This document shows positions 9,845 to 18,015 of a DNA stretch of 64,000 nt, one piece after another. This DNA comes from Alphaproteobacteria bacterium. Lineage in GTDB: Bacteria > Pseudomonadota > Alphaproteobacteria > JAEULC01. The DNA is taken from contig JADZDN010000434.1 in the NCBI GenBank assembly GCA_020851015.1, positions 5,359 through 69,358 of the forward strand, in the 5' to 3' direction. Positions within the stretch are counted from its first letter, which is position 1; each line of letters begins with the position of its first letter. The notes below the pieces were generated by a model. That model was not told the DNA's origin, did not search any database, and saw only the letters and a list, made by a program, of their open reading frames with translations. The position numbers and the translations under genes are program-made.

Positions 9845-10584
9845 CCGGCACGCTGCGCCTGGTCGACACGGGGCTCGGGCCGGCGCGTTGGAACGTGGCC
9901 ATGACGGCCGCGCTGGCGGCGTCGCATCGGCCCGGCGCAATCACGTTGCGCTTCCACCGCTACCCGCCCTCGGTCCTGCTCGGCCTGCACCAGGCCTTGG
10001 CGCGCGAGGTGCGTCTGGACCGATGCGCCCGACGGGGTATCGCGATCGCGCGGCGCGCCAGCGGCGGCGGCGCGGTCTACATGGACGCGGGCGTCCTCGC
10101 GTTCGATGTGATTGCCGATCGCAGGCGCTTCGGCGGGTGCCTGGACCGCGCCGGCGACCTGCTTTGCGCGGGAATCGCGGACGCGCTTGGCCGCTTCGGC
10201 CTTGACGCCACGGCGGCCGCCGGCGCGGTGATCGCCGGCGGCCGGAAGGTCTGCGGCACGAGCGGCCTGGCGGATGGCCCCGTAGTGGTGTTCCAGGCCA
10301 GCCTGCTGATCGCGTGCGATCTCGCGGCCATGGCCGACGTCCTGACGGTGGCAAGCAACCCGCAGGCGCTGGCCGCCAGGGTTGCCACGATTGCGACGTT
10401 GTTGCTTGGCCGCGCGCCCGAGCACGGCGCGCTGGTGGAAAGGCTTGGCGCCGCAATCGGGGACCGGCTGGGCATGGCCATCGCGCCGGGCTCGCTCGAT
10501 CAACGCGAGCGGGACTTGGCAGCCCGATTCCACGCCGAGCGCTTCGGCAGCGATGCCTTCGTGGAGGGCAGGGAGGCGGCGTGA
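9841..10584 (+). CDS. Lipoate-protein ligase A-like protein (divergent)
   Basis: This 247-residue member of the biotin/lipoate ligase fold would attach lipoate to a carrier lysine. The nucleotide/lipoyl-AMP loop is recognisable as RRASGGGAVYMD (residues 71-82), and the catalytic lysine motif as GGRKVCGTS (Lys136). The usual His of the RRxSGGGxVxHD motif is Met81 here, so it is diverged from housekeeping LplA. The C-terminal accessory domain is short. It starts on the TGA of the preceding gene and its own stop overlaps the next start (GTGA). The GcvH-like gene at 10969 is its probable target. A small LplA paralogue beside a dedicated lipoyl carrier resembles sulfur-oxidation lipoyl systems (sHdr/LbpA), but no hdr genes are present. 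Confidence 0.8.
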   Translation: MTGTLRLVDTGLGPARWNVAMTAALAASHRPGAITLRFHRYPPSVLLGLHQALAREVRLDRCARRGIAIARRASGGGAVYMDAGVLAFDVIADRRRFGGCLDRAGDLLCAGIADALGRFGLDATAAAGAVIAGGRKVCGTSGLADGPVVVFQASLLIACDLAAMADVLTVASNPQALAARVATIATLLLGRAPEHGALVERLGAAIGDRLGMAIAPGSLDQRERDLAARFHAERFGSDAFVEGREAA

Positions 10585-10958
10585 CCAAGCGGCTGGTGAT
10601 CGTGCTGGTCAACACCGATCCGCGCAATGCCGAGGAGCTGGGCGCGCCGTTCTATCACGCCGCCGTCGCCGCCTCGATGGACTACGAGGTCGACGTGATC
10701 TGCGCGGCTGCCGCCGGCAAGCTGCTGCGCAAGGGCGTCGCCGAGGCCCTGCGGGTCAAGGAGGGCGGCGACATGACCGTCCACGACTGGATCAGGCGCG
10801 CGCACGAGGAAGGTGCCAAGATCTGGGCCTGCCCGGCCAACCTGGAGATGCAGGCGATCGACCGCGCCGAGCTGATCGCGGAGTGCGACGGGGTGATGGG
10901 CGCGGCCGCCATGATCCAGGCCATCATGGGCGAGGATTGCCGCGTGCTGAGCTACTGA
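10581..10958 (+). CDS. DsrE/DsrF-like small protein
   Basis: This 125-residue alpha/beta protein has the DsrE-family layout. An N-terminal beta strand (RLVIVLVNTD) is followed by a helix (FYHAAVAASMDYEVDVI) and a central IWACPANLEM motif with Cys84 near the usual active-site region. Further cysteines are Cys41, Cys102 and Cys120. DsrE-family proteins include sulfurtransferases of the Tus/Dsr relay, and some members act on lipoyl-carried sulfur. The GTG start overlaps the stop of the lipoate-ligase-like gene and the GcvH-like gene follows after 10 bases. A role in moving sulfur or selenium onto or off the lipoyl carrier is inferred from context only. Confidence 0.78.
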   Translation: MTKRLVIVLVNTDPRNAEELGAPFYHAAVAASMDYEVDVICAAAAGKLLRKGVAEALRVKEGGDMTVHDWIRRAHEEGAKIWACPANLEMQAIDRAELIAECDGVMGAAAMIQAIMGEDCRVLSY

Positions 10959-10968
10959 GGCGCCTTCG

Positions 10969-11409
10969 ATGGTATTCGTGCGCGGTTGCGCCTTTCCCGA
11001 GGAACACTACTTCGACGTGGCCAACCAGATCTGGTACGAGCCCTTGCCCGACGGCGGGTTGCGGGCGGGCTTCACGTCGATCGCCCTAGCGCTCGCCGGA
11101 CAGGTGCTGGTGTTCACGCCGAAGCGCGTCGGCCTGACGTTCGAGAAGGGGCGGTCCTTCGCCACGATCGAGGGCGGCAAATGGGCCGGCTCGGCGCGCG
11201 CCGCGTTCGCAGGAACGATCGTGGCCCGCAACGAAGCCCTGGTCGCGCGGCCGACCATGGCGAACCTCGATCCCTACGGCGAGGGCTGGATGATCGTCGC
11301 GCGGCCGGCCGCGGCGAACTGGAGAACCGGTCTGGTAACCGGCGCCGCCGTCGCCGGCGCATTCGAGGCCTGGATGGAGGCCGAGGAGGTGGCGGGCTGC
11401 GGCGGTTGA
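10969..11409 (+). CDS. GcvH-like lipoyl carrier protein
   Basis: This 146-residue protein resembles glycine cleavage H protein. FATIEGGKWAGSARAAF aligns with the lipoylation hairpin (ESVKAASD in E. coli GcvH), placing the lipoyl lysine at Lys71. LDPYGEGWMIVARP matches the conserved C-terminal NEDPYGEGWL element. The N-terminus (CAFPEEHYFDVANQIWYE) departs from normal GcvH, and the protein ends with Cys-Gly-Gly. No gcvT, gcvP or lpd lies nearby, so it is unlikely to serve glycine cleavage. With the adjacent LplA-like and DsrE-like genes it looks like a dedicated lipoyl shuttle. It is the last gene of the long rightward operon; a convergent gene ends 33 bases downstream. Confidence 0.85.
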   Translation: MVFVRGCAFPEEHYFDVANQIWYEPLPDGGLRAGFTSIALALAGQVLVFTPKRVGLTFEKGRSFATIEGGKWAGSARAAFAGTIVARNEALVARPTMANLDPYGEGWMIVARPAAANWRTGLVTGAAVAGAFEAWMEAEEVAGCGG

Positions 11410-11442
11410 AGGTGCCGGCTCCAAGGCATCAGGCCAATCGCG

Positions 11443-12528
11443 CTAAGCGGCCGAGGCGGGGGCGGGCGCGCCAACGCGATCCAAGCCGCCGAATTGCTTG
11501 GCGAGTTGCGGCATGACCTCGGTCCCGAAGCGTTCCATCGACTTGAGGACCCGGGCCTGCGGAATGCCGGGTATGGCCATGAAGCAGCTCACATGCGTGG
11601 GGCGCAGCGCTTCGAACTCGCGGCCGAGCTTTTCCACCACCGCGGCCGGCGGCCCGACGATCATGCGCCGGGCGATTTCCTCCAGCGGCGGCTCGTCGGC
11701 GGCGGGAATCTCCTTGAGGAAGCCGCCGTCCACCTCGCCATAGCGCTGGCGCATCGACAACGCGATGCGGCGGATGTAGCGGGCTCCCTCGGCGGCCTGC
11801 AGCGCCTCGTCCTTGTCGTCGGTGACGAACATGTAGCGCTGCATGGCGAAAGGTGCGCGGGCGGGATCGCCGCCGGCCTCGACGTAGTATTGCACCACCT
11901 TGTCGTGGGTCTGCTTGATCTGCTCGAGGCTGTTCCAGCCGGTCGTGAAGAACGGAACATAGCCGCTTCGGGCAATGCGCCGCTGGGTTTCGGGATCGTT
12001 GAGCAGGCCGGCGACGTAGATCGGAATGCGCTTCTGCAACGGCCGAACGCGGCAATAGGTATCCGTCACCTTGACCAGCTTGCCCTGGTATCCGAACGGC
12101 TCGCCGGCGAGGAAGCGTTCGACGAGGTCCAGCTTCTCCAGGAAGATGTTGCGGCCTTCCTTCAGGTCGACGCCGAACTTGTGGAACTCGTATTCCTGAT
12201 AGCCGCTGCCGAAGCCCAGCACCAGGCGCCCGTCGCTCAGGTTGTCGGCCACGGCAATGTCTTCGAGCATCCGGATCGGCTCGTAAAGCGGCGCGACAAT
12301 GACGCCCGGCGCCAGTTTGATCCTGCTGGTCTTGGCCGCCATGTAGGTGAGCATGGTCAGCGGCGACGGACAAAGGCAGTAGTTGGAGAAGTGGTGTTCG
12401 GCGAACCAGGCGATCTCGAACCCGATCTGTTCGACCATCTGCACTTGCTCGACCATCTCGGCGTAGATCTGGCGCGCCGGCTTCTTCGGATCGCGCTGCG
12501 TCATCAGGCTGAAGAGACCAAAATGCAT
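11443..12528 (-). CDS. LLM-class (luciferase-like) flavin-dependent oxidoreductase
   Basis: This 361-residue bacterial luciferase-like monooxygenase probably uses reduced FMN or F420. The family fold is evident from the N-terminal MHFGLFSL strand, IGFEIAWFAEHHFSNY, the SRIKLAPGVIVAPLYEP strand-helix and the LSDGRLVLGFGSGYQEYEF signature. Two-component members oxidise or cleave amines, sulfonates and similar carbon compounds. It is the last gene of a leftward cluster with three SDRs and an ABC importer, 24 bases after the preceding SDR. That context suggests oxidative attack on the imported substrate. The exact substrate cannot be read from the sequence. Confidence 0.85.
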   Translation of the reverse strand: MHFGLFSLMTQRDPKKPARQIYAEMVEQVQMVEQIGFEIAWFAEHHFSNYCLCPSPLTMLTYMAAKTSRIKLAPGVIVAPLYEPIRMLEDIAVADNLSDGRLVLGFGSGYQEYEFHKFGVDLKEGRNIFLEKLDLVERFLAGEPFGYQGKLVKVTDTYCRVRPLQKRIPIYVAGLLNDPETQRRIARSGYVPFFTTGWNSLEQIKQTHDKVVQYYVEAGGDPARAPFAMQRYMFVTDDKDEALQAAEGARYIRRIALSMRQRYGEVDGGFLKEIPAADEPPLEEIARRMIVGPPAAVVEKLGREFEALRPTHVSCFMAIPGIPQARVLKSMERFGTEVMPQLAKQFGGLDRVGAPAPASAA

Positions 12529-12552
12529 TGCCTGCTCCCGGTGCTTGAACGG

Positions 12553-13326
12553 TCAGATTCCGACGATCGTCTCGGCCCCATTGGGGCTGATCTGCTGGCC
12601 GGAGATGAAATCGGCCTCGCCGGACGCGAGGAAGGCCACGGCGTAGGAAATCTCCTCCGGCCTGGCCCATCGCCCGAGCGGGACGCGCTTCTCCTTCTCG
12701 CGGATCATGTCCCATCCCTGCGTCTTGATCGGCATCTCGGTCAGCACGCCGCCAGGGGAGACCGCATTGACCATGATGTTCCAGGGCGCGAGCTCCTTGG
12801 CCCAGGCCTTGGTCAGCCCCAGTATCGCCGTTTTCGCCGCGCAATAGTGCGATGCCTTGTTGATGCCGGCGCCCGTCATCGCCCAGATCGAGCTGATATT
12901 CACGATCTTGCCGCTTCGGCGCTCCTTCATCGTCGGCGCGGCGGCCTGTGCGCAGAAGAAGGTGCCCTTCACGTGCACGCCGAACATCAGGTCGAAGTCG
13001 GCTTCGCTGATGTCCTCGAACGGCCGGTGCTGGCCGACGCCCGCGTTGTTGACCAGGATATCGATCGGCCCCAGCTCCTTCTGCGCCGTCGCCACCAGCC
13101 CGCGGATCGCGCCCACGTCGCGAACATCGGCATGGGAGACGATGCAGCGCCGACCGAGCTTGCGCACCGCCTCGACCGTCGCCGCGGCCTCGTCTTTCAG
13201 CACGTCGTGCACGACGATGTCGGCGCCGCGCTCGGCCATCAGCAGGGCATGGGCGCGACCCATCCCGCGGCCCGATCCGGTGATCCAGGCGACCTTGCCG
13301 CGAAGGCTGTTGCTTGCTTCCGCCAT
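12553..13326 (-). CDS. Short-chain dehydrogenase/reductase (SDR)
   Basis: This 257-residue classical SDR has the cofactor-binding TGSGRGMGRAHA motif at about residues 16-27, the NNAG motif (VNNAGVGQ) and catalytic Ser with YCAAK. It ends with the usual SDR terminal strand (SGQQISPNGAETIVGI). An Asp/Arg-poor second strand suggests NAD(H) or NADP(H) cannot be separated by eye. It is closely similar to the SDR starting 14 bases upstream in the operon, sharing ILGLTKAWAKELAPWNI, so the two look like a tandem duplication. The likely role is oxidation of a hydroxyl intermediate in the divergent catabolic locus. Confidence 0.88.
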   Translation of the reverse strand: MAEASNSLRGKVAWITGSGRGMGRAHALLMAERGADIVVHDVLKDEAAATVEAVRKLGRRCIVSHADVRDVGAIRGLVATAQKELGPIDILVNNAGVGQHRPFEDISEADFDLMFGVHVKGTFFCAQAAAPTMKERRSGKIVNISSIWAMTGAGINKASHYCAAKTAILGLTKAWAKELAPWNIMVNAVSPGGVLTEMPIKTQGWDMIREKEKRVPLGRWARPEEISYAVAFLASGEADFISGQQISPNGAETIVGI

Positions 13327-13339
13327 GATTCCCTCCGCC

Positions 13340-14095
13340 TCAAAAGCCTACGATGGTATCGCCGCCGTTCGGACTGATCACCTGCCCGGTGACGAAGTCC
13401 GCTTCCGGCGACGCGAGATAGGCGACGGCGTAGGATATCTCGACCGGTTCGCAGTAGCGTTTGAGCGGGACCTTCTCCTCCTTCGCGCGCAGGATCTCGG
13501 GATTGTCGAGCTTGATCGGACCGCCCGACCGCACGCCGCCCGGCGCCACGGCGTTGACGTGGATGTTCCAGGGCGCCAGCTCCTTGGCCCATGCCTTGGT
13601 GAAGCCCAGCAATGCCGCCTTCGCCGCGCAGTAGTGCGAGGCGACCGGTGCGCCGGTCATTCCCCAGATCGAGGCGATATTGATCACCTTGCCGTAGTGC
13701 CGTTCCTTCATTGCCGGAACCAGCGCCTGGGTCAGGAAGAACGAGCCCTTGACGTGCACGGCCATCATGCGGTCGAAGTCGCCCTCGGATATCTCGTGCA
13801 GCTGCGAACGCTGGCCGAAACCGGCGTTGTTGACCAGGATGTCGATTCTGCCCATCGCCTTGGCGCCGCCCACGGCCAGGGCGCGCACCGCCGAAATGTC
13901 CGCCACGTCGCACGCAGCGACATGCGCCTTGCGCCCCAGCGCGCGGACCATGCCCGCCGTCTCCTCGGCCATTTCGGGCCGGATGTCGTTGATCACGATA
14001 TCCGCTCCGCGCGATGCCATCAGCACGGCATGGGCGCGGCCCATGCCGTCGCCCGAGCCGGTGACCAGCGCAACCTTCCCCAACAGATTTCCCAT
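13340..14095 (-). CDS. Short-chain dehydrogenase/reductase (SDR), tandem paralogue
   Basis: This 251-residue SDR has TGSGDGMGRAHA for nucleotide binding, VNNAGFGQ, and a YCAAK catalytic pair. Its HYCAAKAALLGFTKAWAKE segment is nearly shared with the downstream SDR at 12553-13326. It starts 2 bases after the stop of the ABC ATPase gene and is surely cotranscribed with it. Two similar SDRs side by side may handle different stereoisomers or consecutive steps, which is inference. Confidence 0.88.
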   Translation of the reverse strand: MGNLLGKVALVTGSGDGMGRAHAVLMASRGADIVINDIRPEMAEETAGMVRALGRKAHVAACDVADISAVRALAVGGAKAMGRIDILVNNAGFGQRSQLHEISEGDFDRMMAVHVKGSFFLTQALVPAMKERHYGKVINIASIWGMTGAPVASHYCAAKAALLGFTKAWAKELAPWNIHVNAVAPGGVRSGGPIKLDNPEILRAKEEKVPLKRYCEPVEISYAVAYLASPEADFVTGQVISPNGGDTIVGF

Positions 14096-14097
14096 GT

Positions 14098-15198
14098 CTA
14101 CTCCTTTGGAATCAACAATGTGTCGTCGGCGCGCCAGGACAGGACCACGCGCTCGCCCGGAAGCGCGGGCCGCACCCCCTGGCCGGGATGGTGCCGCACG
14201 GTAAGCAGGATCGAGTCCTTCACGCGCACGCGATAGCGAAGCGTGCCGGCGGCGAATACGGTGTCGTCGACGACTCCCTCCACCCGGTTGTCCGCGCTCT
14301 CGGCCGCTTCGCCGTTCACGGCGATCCGCTCCGGGCGGACGCAGGCCATCATCGCGGCGCCGTTCACCGCATCGGACCGATTTCGCGCGGTCGCCAGCCG
14401 GATCCCGCCGTCGACGTCCAGCATTGTCCTCTCGTTGTCCCCGACGGCGGCGTGGATGGCGAACAGGTTGGCTTCGCCCAGGAAGCTGGCGACGAAGGCG
14501 TTGCGCGGGGTCTCGTAAAGCTCGCGCGGGGAGCCTATCTGGACGATGCGTCCGTGATTGAGGATGGCGATGCGGTCGGACAGGCGCGCCGCTTCGTCCT
14601 GGTCGTGGGTTACATACAGAACGGTCGCGCCGATCTGGCGGTGGAACAGCTTGATCTCGTCCTGCATTTCATCGCGCAGATTCTTGTCCAGCGCCCCCAG
14701 CGGCTCATCCATCAACAAAAGCGGCGGATCATAGACGGCGGCGCGCGCCAGGGCGACGCGCTGCTGCTGGCCGCCGGAAAGCTGGGCGGTGCGGCGGTTC
14801 CCCATGCCTTCCAGCCGCACCACCGCCAGCATGCGCTCGACGCGGCCGCGGATTTCGGCTTCGGCGACGTTGCGCATCCGCAGCGGGAACGCGATGTTCT
14901 CGAACACGGTCATATGCGGGAACAGGGCATAGTGCTGGAACACCATGCCGATATTGCGCCGATAGGGCGGCACGGCGACGATATCGGTTTCGCCGACGAG
15001 AATTTGTCCGCCCGTGGGCGGGACGAAGCCGGCGACCGACCCGAGCAGGGTCGACTTGCCCGATCCGCTTGGACCGATCAGCGCGAAGAACTCCCCGCCC
15101 GCGACGTCGAGGTCGGTGGGATCGAGCGCCGGAACGTCGCCATAGCGCTTGTAAAGACCCCTGGTCGCCAGCGGCGCGCCTCTTGCCGATGCGCTCAT
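14098..15198 (-). CDS. ABC importer ATP-binding protein (PotA/FbpC type)
   Basis: This 366-residue ATPase has Walker A GPSGSGKST, the signature LSGGQQQRVALARA and Walker B LLLMDEPLGALD. After about residue 240 it carries the C-terminal TOBE-type regulatory domain typical of spermidine/putrescine and iron(III) importers. It powers the two permeases encoded just upstream. The ATG at 15198 overlaps the permease stop (ATGA). Substrate class is suggested by family only; a polyamine-like cation or other small organic compound is possible. Confidence 0.92.
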   Translation of the reverse strand: MSASARGAPLATRGLYKRYGDVPALDPTDLDVAGGEFFALIGPSGSGKSTLLGSVAGFVPPTGGQILVGETDIVAVPPYRRNIGMVFQHYALFPHMTVFENIAFPLRMRNVAEAEIRGRVERMLAVVRLEGMGNRRTAQLSGGQQQRVALARAAVYDPPLLLMDEPLGALDKNLRDEMQDEIKLFHRQIGATVLYVTHDQDEAARLSDRIAILNHGRIVQIGSPRELYETPRNAFVASFLGEANLFAIHAAVGDNERTMLDVDGGIRLATARNRSDAVNGAAMMACVRPERIAVNGEAAESADNRVEGVVDDTVFAAGTLRYRVRVKDSILLTVRHHPGQGVRPALPGERVVLSWRADDTLLIPKE

Positions 15199-16010
15199 GG
15201 GTGGCTTTCGGCGGGACGCGCGCTCTGCAAGGCGGCGACGCCCGCCAGCAGCAGCAGGGAGAATGCCAGGATCAGGGTGGCGACCGCGGCGATCGTCGGC
15301 GTCAGGTAGGCATTCATCTGCTCCCAGATCAGGCGCGGCAGGGTGCGCGTGCCGGGACCGGTAAGGAAGAGCGAAAGCATCAGCTCGTCGAACGACGTAG
15401 CGAAGGCCAGCAGCCCGCCGACCAGGACGCCCATGCGGATCATCGGAAAGGTGACATGGCGAAACGCGCGCCAAGGCCCCGCGCCGCAGGTCATCGCCGC
15501 CAGCTCCAGCGACTCGCTGTAGGTACGCAGGGCGGCGGCCACGGTGATGAACACCAGCGGCATCGCCACCACCGTGTGGCCGATCACGACGCCGAGGTAG
15601 CCGCGCAGCAGCCCCAGGTCCAGCATCACCGGATAGAGGCCGATGGCGATGATCACGTGCGGCAGCAGCATCGGGGCGACCAGGAACCCGGATGCCGCCG
15701 CGGCAAACCGCAGCCGGCCGCGCACCACGGCCAGCGCGGCGAACGTCCCCAACGCCACCGACAGCAGCGCGGTCGGCACGCCGATCAGGAAGCTGTTGAT
15801 GGCGGCCTGTGGCCAGGAGAAGTCCTGCTGCATCGCGCTGTACCACTGCGTCGACCAGCCGGGCGGCGGAAACGTCAGGTAGAGCTGGTTGCTGAAGGAC
15901 ATCGGAACGATGATGATGCTGGGCAGGATCAGATAGACGAGCGCGAGCACGGTGAAGCCGGGTAGCGCCACGCGCATCAGCCGGGCAAGCCAGTCGACCG
16001 CGCTTTTCAT
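15195..16010 (-). CDS. ABC importer permease (PotC type)
   Basis: This 271-residue inner-membrane permease has about six hydrophobic segments and the EAA-type cytoplasmic loop (ELAAMTCGAGPWRAFRHVT) that contacts the ATPase. PotC-like permeases pair with a PotB-like partner, here the gene immediately upstream, which it overlaps by four bases. The start is the ATG at 16010. It is part of an SBP-permease-permease-ATPase set. Confidence 0.9.
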   Translation of the reverse strand: MKSAVDWLARLMRVALPGFTVLALVYLILPSIIIVPMSFSNQLYLTFPPPGWSTQWYSAMQQDFSWPQAAINSFLIGVPTALLSVALGTFAALAVVRGRLRFAAAASGFLVAPMLLPHVIIAIGLYPVMLDLGLLRGYLGVVIGHTVVAMPLVFITVAAALRTYSESLELAAMTCGAGPWRAFRHVTFPMIRMGVLVGGLLAFATSFDELMLSLFLTGPGTRTLPRLIWEQMNAYLTPTIAAVATLILAFSLLLLAGVAALQSARPAESHP

Positions 16011-16894
16011 CGCGCCAGCGCGGCCTCGGCCGCTCCGCCGGTCACGCGCAGATAGACAAGATAGATGGCGAGGGTGATCACCAGCAACGTGGTCGCCAGC
16101 GCCGACGCCAAGCCCCAGTTCAGGTAGGTGTTGGCCTGCTGCTCGATCAACACGGCGGCCGTCATGTGCTGCGGCCCGCCCAGCAGGGCGGGCGTGACGA
16201 AGAAACCCAGCGAGGTCATGAACACCAGCGCCACGCCCGCATTCACGCCCGGCAGGGAAAGGGGGAAGAACACCTTGAGAAAGGCCTTTGCCGGGTTTGC
16301 CCCCAGCACGGCCGCCGCGCGCAGCAAGGTGCCGTCGATCGAACGCATCGACGACAACAGCGGCAGCACCATGAACGGCAGCATGATATGCACCATGCCG
16401 ACATGGACGCCGAATGACCCTGGCAGGAAGCGAACCGGCGTGTCGATCAGGCCGGTGGCCAGCAGCAGGTCGTTCAGCACGCCGCGCCGCTGGAACACCA
16501 CCATCCAGGCATAGGAGCGGATCACGACGCTGGTCCAAAGGGGGATCAGCACCATCGCGGCCATCACCTGCAGCGCGACGCCGCGCGCCCGGGACATGAC
16601 ATAGGCAACGGGATAAGCGACCAGGAGGCAGAGGATCGTCACGGTCGCCGCCGTCTCGATCGTGTTCCACAGCACGGTCAAGTAAGGCCCGTCACCGAAC
16701 ACCGTCGCGAAATTGGCGAGGCCCGGCTTCGGATCGGTGAACCCGCGCCAGATCACGCGCAGCAACGGCCAGGCGAAGAACACGAGAAGGAATCCGGTCG
16801 GTACGGCGAGCAGCCAGGCATAGAATCCGGTCGCCGACCACGGTCGCGCCGTCGCCACGGCCGGCCGTTCGGTCCGGGTCGACCGGTCTTGCAC
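16007..16894 (-). CDS. ABC importer permease (PotB type)
   Basis: This 295-residue permease has a cytoplasmic N-terminal tail followed by FYAWLLAVPTGFLLVFFAWP as the first membrane helix. About five more helices follow, with an EAA loop around LRAAAVLGANPAKAFLKVF. It lies 36 bases downstream of the binding-protein gene and overlaps the next permease by four bases (ATGA). Together they form the transmembrane channel of a polyamine/iron-type importer. Confidence 0.9.
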   Translation of the reverse strand: MQDRSTRTERPAVATARPWSATGFYAWLLAVPTGFLLVFFAWPLLRVIWRGFTDPKPGLANFATVFGDGPYLTVLWNTIETAATVTILCLLVAYPVAYVMSRARGVALQVMAAMVLIPLWTSVVIRSYAWMVVFQRRGVLNDLLLATGLIDTPVRFLPGSFGVHVGMVHIMLPFMVLPLLSSMRSIDGTLLRAAAVLGANPAKAFLKVFFPLSLPGVNAGVALVFMTSLGFFVTPALLGGPQHMTAAVLIEQQANTYLNWGLASALATTLLVITLAIYLVYLRVTGGAAEAALAR

Positions 16895-16930
16895 CGACCG
16901 CTCGCCAATTCCGGGTCGATCAGCGCCGGA

Positions 16931-17977
16931 CTACAGCACCCATTTCTCGAACATCGGTCCAACCCGGTCGCCGTTGTCGGCCCAGTAGTTGACGTCGAGG
17001 AAAACGCCCTTCTTGAAGTTCGCCTCGGAGGAGGGCAACGCCTCCAGCGTGGGCGCATCCAGCAGCGCCAGCGCGGCGGTGTTGGTCGGCCCGTAGGGAA
17101 TGAGCTTCGAGAAGTCCGCCTGGCCCTGCGGCGACATGGCCAGCGCGATCATCTCCATCGCTTCCTTCTTGTTCGGCGCGCCCTTCGGAATGGCCCAGGC
17201 ATCCGACACGAATAGCGCCTGGTTGAAGTGGTAGTCGACCGGCGCGCCCGCACGCTTGGGGTCGTGCACGCGCCCGTTCCAGGTGGCCGATATCTCGACT
17301 TCGCCGTCGATCAGGATCTGCGCGGACTGCGCGCCGGTGTTCCAGAACAGGGTCGATGCCTTGATCTTGTCGAGGCTCTTCAGCGCGCGGTCGACGTCGA
17401 GCGGATAAAGCTTGTCCTTGTCCACGCCGTCGGCCATCAGCGCCACTTCCATGGTCTGAAACGGACGCTTCCACAGGCCGCGGCGCCCGGCGGCTTTCCA
17501 GAACTCAGCCCAGTTCTTCGGTTCCGCGCCGGGCTTCACGCTCTTGGTGTTCCAGGCGATGTGATAGGCGACCACGTCGGAGACGATGAAGTGCTCGTAG
17601 CAGGTGTTCGGCAGCATCTTCGACTTGTCGATCACGCCGTAGTCCAGCGGCTCGAGCAAGCCCTGCTTGGCGGCCTGGGCGGCGAACTCGGCAGCCACCT
17701 GGCACAGATCCCATTCGTAGGCTTTCTGCTCGACCATCGCCTTCAGCTTCGCGCTCGTGTTCGGCGCGCCGACGATCTTGATGCCGGTCTTGGCCGTCCA
17801 AGGCGCATAGACCGATTTCTGGTAAGCCTCTTCCAGCTTGCCGCCGCCGGTCGCGACGACCATCTGGCTGGGCGCGGCCCGCAGGATGCTGGGCAGTCCC
17901 AGCGCGAGCGAAGCCGCGGCCGCCCCTTTCATTGCGCCACGACGGGTCAGGCGCGGAAAGCGCCGGTCGATCTGCAT
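16931..17977 (-). CDS. ABC importer substrate-binding protein (PotD/iron type), Tat-exported
   Basis: This 348-residue periplasmic binding protein begins with a twin-arginine-like leader (LTRRGAMKG, then a hydrophobic AAAASLALGLPSIL and Ala-Ala-Pro cleavage region). The mature part shows the extracellular solute-binding family 1/8 fold: MVVATGGGKLEEAYQKSVY, a central linker and WAIPKGAPNKKEAMEMIALA near the end. Relatives bind spermidine, putrescine, iron or organic cations. It lies 38 bases after the leading SDR gene. Use of Tat export suggests the protein folds before export. Confidence 0.9.
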   Translation of the reverse strand: MQIDRRFPRLTRRGAMKGAAAASLALGLPSILRAAPSQMVVATGGGKLEEAYQKSVYAPWTAKTGIKIVGAPNTSAKLKAMVEQKAYEWDLCQVAAEFAAQAAKQGLLEPLDYGVIDKSKMLPNTCYEHFIVSDVVAYHIAWNTKSVKPGAEPKNWAEFWKAAGRRGLWKRPFQTMEVALMADGVDKDKLYPLDVDRALKSLDKIKASTLFWNTGAQSAQILIDGEVEISATWNGRVHDPKRAGAPVDYHFNQALFVSDAWAIPKGAPNKKEAMEMIALAMSPQGQADFSKLIPYGPTNTAALALLDAPTLEALPSSEANFKKGVFLDVNYWADNGDRVGPMFEKWVL

Positions 17978-18015
17978 GGTTGTCTCCCCTTCCGTTATTT
18001 TGTTGTCGTCGAGTC

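Noticed and set aside
10969..11409. Housekeeping GcvH of the glycine cleavage system
   Set aside because: No gcvT or gcvP neighbours, a diverged N-terminus and strict coupling to the LplA-like/DsrE-like genes point to another role.
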